Below are positions 1 through 6,800 of a DNA stretch of 8,196 bases, piece after piece. Location of the stretch: assembly GCA_002413665.1 (NCBI GenBank), contig DHXK01000210.1, forward strand, positions 16,469 through 24,664, given 5' to 3'. The notes below the pieces were generated by a model. It was not told where the DNA came from and made no database searches. It worked only from the letters and a program-made list of their open reading frames with translations. Numbering within the stretch: position 1 is the first letter of the stretch; each line of letters starts with the position of its first letter. The stretch is from Legionellales bacterium UBA5158 (GTDB taxonomy: Bacteria > Pseudomonadota > Gammaproteobacteria > DSM-16500). The position numbers and the translations under genes were made by a program.

Positions 1-532
1 CAATAAAGATAGGCAATAAGACTTTAATAATTTCTTTATTCATTAAACTATCGCCATAATCTGCAATTCCATTTTCACTAAAAATATTAGCTAATTGTTT
101 TAGCTTATCATCAGTTAAAAGCTTGAGTGAAGTTTCATTACCTAAAGCAAACAAATCAATTCCAATGGATTTTAAATCTGAAAGCAAAGCATCTAAACTT
201 TTTGCAGGGACGCGAGGATCTGGAAATGCTGATGCAAAAAGATGTATAGGCATAGGCAAGCCTTTTTCTCTTAATGCTCGCGTCAATTCAAAACTAATTA
301 ACGAACCAAAACTATGCCCAAAAAAAGCAAATGGCAAATCCATTTCAGACTGTAAATTTTCTATCAGTTGAGAAACTAATACATCTATTTCACCAATAGG
401 AGCTTCATTCAAACGAGCCTCTCTACCCGGTAATTGTATAGGACATATTTCAATAGTATCAGGAAAATGAGCCTGCCAATCGCGATACAACAAAGCACCT
501 CCACCACCATAAGGAAAACAAAATAATCGGAT
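1..532 (-). other. C-terminal thioesterase, GrsT/RifR-like, truncated by window edge
   Basis: An alpha/beta hydrolase begins near residue 1035. It has FPYGGGGALLYRDW, the block QLPGREARLNE and the nucleophile elbow FFGHSFGS (Ser1108), the order seen in external type II thioesterases such as GrsT and RifR. The visible end, LLPIFI, is the start of the family block usually followed by RADF. The C-terminal catalytic histidine should lie beyond base 1. Here the enzyme is fused behind an ACP, so it probably releases the product by hydrolysis or cyclisation, although proofreading is a possible second role. Confidence 0.88.
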
Positions 533-3500
533 TTTCGCATGTGCTTGAGGTTGTCTATACGCTATCCACGGATTAGATGCTTTTGCAATGACTTGATTTG
601 ATTGAATGGCTAATGCAGGCTCCACCGTTTCCAAAACAAAATCTACTAGATCAGAAATGGAAGGCCCCACTAATAAATCATGCATAGAGTAGCTGACACC
701 CAAGCCCATCTCTAACGTTCTCATTAAGACAATTGCCATCAAAGAATCAATGCCCATATCTTTCAAAGAGCGATTAACTTCAATGTCTTCTTTGGGTATT
801 GAAAAAATTGTCCCACATTGTTCTATTAAAAAATTAAAAAGATATTTTTTTCGTTCAACTAAATCTAGCGTAGCTAAATCAATTTTTATATGTTTATCTT
901 TTTCTTCCATCATTTTTTGAATCTGCACTTTGTCATCTAACTGAGCCAAAGACATCCCTTCAAATTCTGCTATCACAACACTTTCTTCAGTCATTAAAAA
1001 ACAATCACAAAAAATTTTATCGCCGTTAGGTGTAATTGAAGTCATTTTTCCATATAAAAAATAAGGTCCCGGTAGCATTCCATAAAATTTAACGCGCTTT
1101 ACGCCGGAAGCAATGTAAGGCTTAACATGCTCCTCGGGTAACAACATGAATACTGGCTGAATAGAACCATCAAAAACACCTGGATGTAATTGCAAAACAT
1201 ATAAATTATTCTTGTCTTTAGTTGATAAGGGTTGTTGAAATTCACATAAAATTTCTTTATCATTTTTCCAAAACTGTTGAGTCCAGCGTATACTTTCACC
1301 GGTTGGCATTCCCATTTTAGTGATACGCTCATACATTTTTTCAGCTGTAGCATTTACCACACATCGTTGCTTAATTTCTGCTATAGAATTTAATTTTTTA
1401 TCCGTCACAGAATTTAAAATTAAAACTCCTTTCGCATGATTTACCCAGTTTTTTTGTTCTTTCACACGACTAAAGAAATTGTAAATGTAAGTATCTTCTT
1501 CCACTTTCTCAACAACAAACTGGACGGTAACAACCGTATCATTTTGCGCGAATAAAGGAGACAGAAATGCGTGATCTTCAATAGTAAAAGTCGCCTGTCC
1601 ATTCATATGCTTCACAGCAAATACAAATATTTCCATATAATACCCTGCATGCACGACATTATAAGTATCTTCTACATCCGGCATGCGTTTAGCATCAATA
1701 AGAAATTCAAATTGTAATGTGTTTAAGGGTGACGGAATATGCTTGCCTTGTAACGGGTAAGGGTTATGGGATAACACTTCTGCATTACGATGATTATTTA
1801 CCAAGGGTGGCCAATAGTTTTTATGTTGCCAAGGATACAGTGGTAAATCCATATTGGGATACAATCTATTTTCTTCGTATTCTTGCCAGTTGATGGCAAC
1901 TCGATTGACATAGGATATGGCGAGAGTTTGTAATGTTGATTCTTTTACTAATGCGGATTTTTTATCCTTGCTCAAATTAATAAAGATCGAATTCAACGGA
2001 GCTAACTCAGCGAGCAACTCTCCTCTGATAGAAAATAATTTTTCATAAAGATCATTAACAGAATTCGCAACTATACCTAAACGACAAAAATAATGTGAAC
2101 GTCTAGCATGTAGATTATAACAAATTTGAGAAAAATTTAATGATGAATTATTTTCTATAAACGTACACCATTTATTAATATATAAACTTAATGCCGCTGG
2201 ATCTTTTGCCGACAAAGTGAATAATTCCGCAGTGGGTACATTATAATGTTTTATGATGGGTTTTTCCGCATCCGATATCTCTCGCATCACTACATGTGAA
2301 TTAGTACCTCCGAAACCAAATCCACTAATTCCTGCCATACGGTATAAGCCATATAGCGGCCAATCTTGAATTTTTTGTGGAATGGAAAAATTGTATTTAT
2401 CAAAATTGATATGTGGGTTAGGTGTGGAATAATTCAAATGCGGAGGAATTTTTCCATGCTGCAATGCAAGAGCGACTTTAATAATACCCGCGATACCGGC
2501 TGCGGGTTCCAAGTGACCAATATTTGTTTTAACAGAACCTATCCAGCAGGGATTTTTTTTGTCTCGATTTTTACCCACTACTTCTCCCAAGGCTTCTAAT
2601 TCAATGGGATCGCCTAGAAAAGTTCCTGTACCATGACATTCAACATAGGAAATATCTTCGGGTTTGATATTTGCGGCTTTGTAAGCTGCTTTCAATAACA
2701 CTTCTTGTTGTAAACCATTAGGTGCCGTCAAACCATTTGTCTTTCCATCTTGATTCACTGCTGTGCCGGTGATGACTCCGTAAATACGATCAGCATCCTT
2801 TAAAGCTTTATCTAGTGGTTTTAAAACTATGACGCCTACACCCTCACCTTGCACATAACCATTGGCATCCGCATCAAACGTTTTACATTGTCCATCAGGC
2901 GATAACATTTTTGCTTTAGTTAAAACATAGTTTACATACGGCAATAAATTTAATTTAGCGCCACAAACTATAGCTAGGTCGCACACTTTATTTTGTAGAT
3001 TTAAACAAGCTAATTGCAATGATGCCATGGATGAAGAGCATGCAGAATCAACAATTATACTGGGACCATGCAAATCAAATAAATATGAAATTCTGTTTGC
3101 CGCAATACTGATAGCGTTTCCTGTGGGGAAGAATAACGCATCCATTTCCGTGTCCATGTGTTGCATGTGTGCTAACTGACTAACATACAAACTTGAAAAC
3201 ACACCTGTATTCGATCCCGCTAATTTTTCTATGGGTAATCCTGCATCTTCAAACGCTTCATATGCGACTTCTAGCAATAATCTATGTTGTGGATCTATAC
3301 GCTGAGCTTCACGCGGGCTGATTCCAAAAAAATAGGCATCAAACAAATCGATATCAGACAAGAACCCTCCCCAATAAGGGTGCTGAGTGTCACGCATTGC
3401 ATATTCATGTGTGCCTTTTAATAAATCCCACCGTTTCTCAGGCAAAGAGTTAATAATATTTCTGCCTTCTGTAAGCATTTTCCAATATTCATCTTTTCCA

Positions 3501-3634
3501 GTAGCGGTGGGAAACCGAGAGCTCATTCCTATGATGGCGATAGGTTGAGGAGCGTGAGATTGATTTTCTAGAAGCAAGGATTTAAGTTTTTTTATGGTGT
3601 ATAGCGCTTTTTGTAAAGTAGCTTCTTCAGTCAT
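1..3634 (-). CDS. Terminal polyketide synthase KS-DH-ACP-TE without AT, 3' end outside window
   Basis: Modular PKS that likely performs the last extension and releases the chain. The start is ATG 3634 with AAGAGG five bases upstream; 1211 codons are visible before the edge, with no stop or frameshift. Domains: N-terminal helical docking segment 1-27, KS3 28-455 (Cys199 in DSACSSS, His334 in ECHGTGT, Lys369, His374 in TNIGHLEP), linker 456-611 ending LPLYPWQHKNYW, dehydratase fold 625-900, ACP3 922-1005 (MGIDSL, Ser964), thioesterase from about 1035 (GHSFG, Ser1108). It has no AT, so a trans-acting AT is needed. KS3 (NQDGKTNGLTAPNG) looks more like a cis-AT KS than KS1 and KS2. The dehydratase fold lacks the normal first catalytic motif. 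The thioesterase makes this the probable final protein of the line. It follows the other PKS after 193 bases on the same strand and is probably in its operon. The domain set is certain; the product is unknown. Confidence 0.95.
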   Translation of the reverse strand, partial: MTEEATLQKALYTIKKLKSLLLENQSHAPQPIAIIGMSSRFPTATGKDEYWKMLTEGRNIINSLPEKRWDLLKGTHEYAMRDTQHPYWGGFLSDIDLFDAYFFGISPREAQRIDPQHRLLLEVAYEAFEDAGLPIEKLAGSNTGVFSSLYVSQLAHMQHMDTEMDALFFPTGNAISIAANRISYLFDLHGPSIIVDSACSSSMASLQLACLNLQNKVCDLAIVCGAKLNLLPYVNYVLTKAKMLSPDGQCKTFDADANGYVQGEGVGVIVLKPLDKALKDADRIYGVITGTAVNQDGKTNGLTAPNGLQQEVLLKAAYKAANIKPEDISYVECHGTGTFLGDPIELEALGEVVGKNRDKKNPCWIGSVKTNIGHLEPAAGIAGIIKVALALQHGKIPPHLNYSTPNPHINFDKYNFSIPQKIQDWPLYGLYRMAGISGFGFGGTNSHVVMREISDAEKPIIKHYNVPTAELFTLSAKDPAALSLYINKWCTFIENNSSLNFSQICYNLHARRSHYFCRLGIVANSVNDLYEKLFSIRGELLAELAPLNSIFINLSKDKKSALVKESTLQTLAISYVNRVAINWQEYEENRLYPNMDLPLYPWQHKNYWPPLVNNHRNAEVLSHNPYPLQGKHIPSPLNTLQFEFLIDAKRMPDVEDTYNVVHAGYYMEIFVFAVKHMNGQATFTIEDHAFLSPLFAQNDTVVTVQFVVEKVEEDTYIYNFFSRVKEQKNWVNHAKGVLILNSVTDKKLNSIAEIKQRCVVNATAEKMYERITKMGMPTGESIRWTQQFWKNDKEILCEFQQPLSTKDKNNLYVLQLHPGVFDGSIQPVFMLLPEEHVKPYIASGVKRVKFYGMLPGPYFLYGKMTSITPNGDKIFCDCFLMTEESVVIAEFEGMSLAQLDDKVQIQKMMEEKDKHIKIDLATLDLVERKKYLFNFLIEQCGTIFSIPKEDIEVNRSLKDMGIDSLMAIVLMRTLEMGLGVSYSMHDLLVGPSISDLVDFVLETVEPALAIQSNQVIAKASNPWIAYRQPQAHAKIRLFCFPYGGGGALLYRDWQAHFPDTIEICPIQLPGREARLNEAPIGEIDVLVSQLIENLQSEMDLPFAFFGHSFGSLISFELTRALREKGLPMPIHLFASAFPDPRVPAKSLDALLSDLKSIGIDLFALGNETSLKLLTDDKLKQLANIFSENGIADYGDSLMNKEIIKVLLPIFI
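620..871 (-). other. ACP3 domain
   Basis: Acyl carrier domain with the attachment serine in MGIDSLMAIVL (codon 743-745), placed directly before the thioesterase. It would carry the finished chain for release. Confidence 0.92.
935..1762 (-). other. Dehydratase-fold (double hotdog) domain lacking canonical HxxxGxxxxP
   Basis: Residues 625-900 have the PKS dehydratase layout: an entry block YPLQGKHIPSPL, a first hotdog, a linker with GMPTGESIRW where YGPxF normally sits, and a second hotdog with LHPGVFDGSIQ that keeps the second catalytic Asp (Asp822) and Gln826. The first motif is altered: where a normal domain has D-H-x-V-x-G-x-x-x-x-P-G-x-x-Y, this one reads DTYNVVHAGYYME, with threonine at the histidine position and about four residues fewer. 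A histidine (His662) occurs near the usual proline. It may be inactive, or a distinct subfamily with another role. Confidence 0.75.
2270..3553 (-). other. KS3 domain, cis-AT-like, complete
   Basis: Complete ketosynthase starting PIAIIGMSSRFP. The active-site cysteine is in VDSACSSSMA (codon 3038-3040), with histidines in ECHGTGTFLGDP and KTNIGHLEPAAG, so it should condense. NQDGKTNGLTAPNG, GGFLSDIDLFD and GFGFGGTNSH resemble KS domains of AT-containing synthases rather than the trans-AT KSs next door. The cysteine in ECHGTGT, where alanine is usual, is a minor variant. Confidence 0.93.
3554..3634 (-). other. N-terminal docking segment of second PKS
   Basis: The first 27 residues (MTEEATLQKALYTIKKLKS followed by LLLENQ) form one predicted amphipathic helix with leucine or isoleucine at heptad-like spacing, immediately before the KS. 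Short coiled-coil N-termini of this form often serve as docking domains in PKS proteins. The likely partner is the acidic C-terminal tail of the preceding PKS (3828-3950). The pairing is inference. Confidence 0.55.
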
Positions 3635-3639
3635 GAAAA

Positions 3640-3645
3640 CCTCTT
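3640..3645 (-). promoter_or_regulatory. Ribosome binding site of second PKS
   Basis: AAGAGG lies on the minus strand five bases before the ATG at 3634-3632. This good Shine-Dalgarno match fixes the start codon; the next conserved block (the KS motif PIAIIGMSSRFP) begins about 30 residues later, as expected after a docking segment. Confidence 0.75.
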
Positions 3646-3657
3646 AATTTTATTGAA

Positions 3658-3686
3658 ATAATATAGGTACACATTCTCTTTTTCAG
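3658..3686 (-). promoter_or_regulatory. Possible weak sigma-70-like promoter before second PKS
   Basis: CTGAAA (3681-3686, 4 of 6 to TTGACA) and TATTAT (3658-3663, 5 of 6 to TATAAT) are separated by 17 bases and lie about 25 bases upstream of the ATG at 3634. In AT-rich DNA such matches arise often by chance, and the start of transcription would leave a very short leader, so this is only a candidate. Confidence 0.18.
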
Positions 3687-3710
3687 CCTGTTCTAGAAGA
3701 GCCTTAATTT

Positions 3711-3810
3711 GCACGCTTTCCGGCGGTGCGCGAGTGATAACAGCAATATACAGTGACGCTTCCTGACGGTCGCGGCTCGGTAGTTACCACGCTCAGGCGG
3801 AAAATCGTCC
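3711..3810. repeat. GC-rich island, possible short interspersed repeat
   Basis: By count, 59 of 100 bases are G or C, against clearly AT-rich flanking genes. Near its ends are two imperfect direct copies, CACGCTTTCCGGCGG at 3712-3726 and CACGCTCAGGCGG at 3788-3800, around a core that contains CGGTCGCGGCTCGG (3767-3780). It codes for nothing recognisable. The composition jump and location between genes fit a small dispersed repeat or mobile remnant of REP or MITE type. That identity is inference: only one copy is in the window and no clean terminal inverted repeat or target duplication is visible. Confidence 0.4.
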
Positions 3811-3827
3811 ATTAGTAATCAGTTACC

Positions 3828-6800
3828 TCAATTCCATAAATGATCCAACTCTCTCAACTCATCCTCAAGCAACTGACTCACCTGAGCATCATCTAAATGA
3901 TCAATCTCCGCTAAAAAATCTTTTTCATTAGGCAACACAGGTTTTAAAAACTCCACCTCTTCTAACTTTTCCGGTGCACAAGATTTTAAAATATAATTCA
4001 CTAACTCATTCACAGCTGGATAACGATATAAATCCATAGGAGACAATAATCCAGGAAATGATTTATTCAGCTCAGCCACAAAATTAATTCCAATAATTGA
4101 ATCCATCCCATAATTTAGGAAAGCAACTTCTGGATCGATCTCAATCACATCCATCGCCAAAAGTGATGCTAATGCATTTAATACTAAAGAAGAAACATGC
4201 TCTCTATCCAGAGGCTCACTAGAAGTGAATTTCTTTTGAGATAACGGAATGATACTTTCAATAAATTGTGGTGGATTTTCTAACTTGATCGCATGTCGAA
4301 TCGCATTTTTAAAATGAATGTGATTTTTATTTAATTGTATATTTTGGATTTCAGTCGAAATCAAATCAGCCTCACGAAATAAACTTTTATCATCATAAAA
4401 ATTCATTAACAATGTTTGATGAGCGGACTGAGTCTCTTTGAAAAAATCTTTTAAATTCCATAAATGATGTTGCAAAATCTCAGCATTTTCTTCTTCGCGA
4501 TTTATTAAACAAATTTGTATACTTGAACTCCATTTCTGCTGTACCAAAGCCTGAAATAAGTATAAAAAACGCTGATTAACAAGCGAGAATTCTTGGTCAG
4601 GCAATAAGGTTCGTAAATAAATAATGCCTTCAATATCACTAGAACAAGATAATAATAGCTTAGAATAATCTTCTAACTTGTCAGGATTTGCATAAAATAC
4701 ATTTTTTGAAAATTCTTGGTACTTATTACCAGCAAAACAATAAATACAATTATCACTACCCAGCGTATTCTGTAAATGAAAACCTAATTCTTCATCACTT
4801 AAAATAAGCCATTTTTTAGTTAAGGTTTTTAACACAGTTGCACTGCTGTTTGTTTCCTGATTTGCTACCCAACAACGACGTTTTGCAAATGGATAAGTAG
4901 GAAGATAACATCGAGATAATGTCTTCTGAAGATGAAGTTGCTCCCAATCAATCTTACTACCTTGACTCCACATCTCAGCTAATTTCTTATTATCTGTCAA
5001 TAAATTACAATGTGAAATATCATCAAATTTGCGATTAACTTTTACGGACGAACTAAACCAGACCAAATGTTGTTTCAGATCTAATTTATCATTACACCCT
5101 TTCAGCTTAACCATAAGCTCATCAAAAGAATCCGACACAATAACCAATCTTGCTGGCATACTTTCTCTTGCAACTTGCGAGGTGTAACAAGCATTTGCTA
5201 ACCAATTTTCAAGTTCTTTCTTTGAACTATAATATTTTTTTTGTACCAACATAAATTGATAAACATCATTTACATATTCTTTTAATCTATCCTGATTCAT
5301 TGCCGACATTAGAAACACAAATGGACCAGAATTATCTAGCGGTGCAGGCTCGCATGAATACTCTTCAACGATCACATGCACGTTAGCACCTCCTGCCCCA
5401 AAAGAACTGACACCTGCTCGTCTTGGTGTGTCTGGCAAAGTATTCCAATCACTCACTTCTTGAGGAACATAAAAAGGGGTGTCTGCAAAATCAATAAATG
5501 GATTTAGCGTTTTTGAATGCAATGAGGGTACAATTTTTTTATGCTGTAACTGCAATAACACTTTAGTCATTTGAGAAATACCAGCAGCAGATTCCAAATG
5601 GCCTATATTGGATTTCACAGATCCCAAAGCGCAATATTGTTTATCTTCTGTATATTCAGAATAAGCTTCTTGCAGCCCTCTCACTTCAATAGGATCACCT
5701 AAGGATGTACCCGTTCCATGCGCTTCTACATAAGAAATAGTTCGCGCATTGATATTTGCTTTGGACAACGCTAACTTTATAACTTCAGCTTGAGCAGTAG
5801 GATTCGGAACTGTGTAGCCGCTTGTTTTTCCACCATGATTCATACTGCTAGCTTTAATTACACCATAAATTCTATCATTATCACGCAACGCCAATGACAA
5901 TGGTTTTAATAACATTGAGCCCACACCTTCAGACGGAACATACCCTGTACCACCTTCACCAAAGCTTGTGCACCGTCCTTCTGTAGAAAGAAAACTAAGA
6001 CTTCCTAACATATGATATTTAGCAGGATGTAATGATAAGTTTACGCCACCCGCTAATGCCACAGTGCATTCCCCACGAATAATACTTTCACACGCTTGAT
6101 GTATTGCAGCTAACGAAGAAGAGCATGCTGTATCTATGACAAAACTTGGGCCGCTAGCATTTAAAAAATATGAAACTCTATTTGCAATTGAGAACATCTG
6201 AATATCTAACGGAATGCGATTACCGCGGGCCCACTCTTCTGCAATAAATAAAGGGTAAAAATTGTATGTCACACCGACAAATACACCGACATGATTATTC
6301 ACACTACGCTGCAAGCCCTCACGCGTATACCCTGCATCTTCTAATGTAGTCCACGCGGATTGCATAAATAAACGTTCTTGCGGATCCATCATCGCTGCAT
6401 CACTGGGTGCGATGCCAAAAAACAAAGGATCAAATTTATCTACATCAGGTATAAACCCACCTTTATTAAAATATTTTTCTTCACCACCCACACTGACTGG
6501 ATAATCTCGATAATTCCAACGATCACTAGGCACTTCACCCACACAATCTCGAGCATTTTCTAAATTATCCCATAATTCAAAAATATTTTTAGCCATAGGA
6601 TACGTTCCACTTAAACCTATAATGGCAATATCATCAGAGTTAACAGCAGGACTATATTTTTGACTCACTACCAAGCTTGCAGCTGCCACTGGAATTTCTT
6701 TTTCAATTCCTGATAATGTCTGCAATACTAAATTATATTTCTTGCAAAAAAACTTTGCTAAATCATTTAAGTTATTTCGCTCATAGAGTAATGTTTTAGG

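Larger units (their letters stand above)
3635..3827. other. Gap between the two PKS genes
   Basis: This is the only non-PKS DNA in the window. It holds a GC-rich island (3711-3810), a possible weak promoter, and the ribosome binding site of the second PKS. On the minus strand all three frames are open across much of the island (about 3704-3783), giving short reading frames at 3631-3783, 3693-3812 and 3704-3811. The first has no convincing start codon but its stop overlaps the PKS start as ATGA; the second starts with ATG at 3812 and encodes 39 residues rich in Arg and Lys. None resembles a protein family I recognise, and open frames are expected by chance in GC-rich DNA. No hairpin followed by a T-run was found, so there is no evident terminator and read-through between the PKS genes is plausible. 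Confidence 0.7.

Noticed and set aside
123..371. 82-residue plus-strand reading frame
   Set aside because: It lies opposite the thioesterase coding sequence, is low in recognisable features, and is a shadow of the conserved minus-strand frame.
1099..1353. 84-residue minus-strand reading frame
   Set aside because: It is out of frame with, and inside, the dehydratase-like domain of the second PKS, which is continuous there.
1801..2269. Degenerate AT domain after KS3
   Set aside because: The stretch is only about 155 residues, has no GHSxG or other AT motif, and ends in the usual YPW-type motif of KS-to-next-domain linkers.
2366..2599. 77-residue plus-strand reading frame
   Set aside because: It is antisense to conserved KS3 sequence including the NIGHLEP motif.
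3693..3812. 39-residue ATG-started frame in the GC island
   Set aside because: It is Arg/Lys-rich with no recognisable family, has a GAGG placed about 12 bases upstream (too far), and all three frames are open there because of base composition.
3635..3827. Rho-independent terminator between the two PKS genes
   Set aside because: No stable stem followed by a T-run was found on the minus strand; the GC-rich part is followed by mixed sequence.
6378..6563. 61-residue plus-strand reading frame
   Set aside because: It is antisense to the N-terminal part of KS2.
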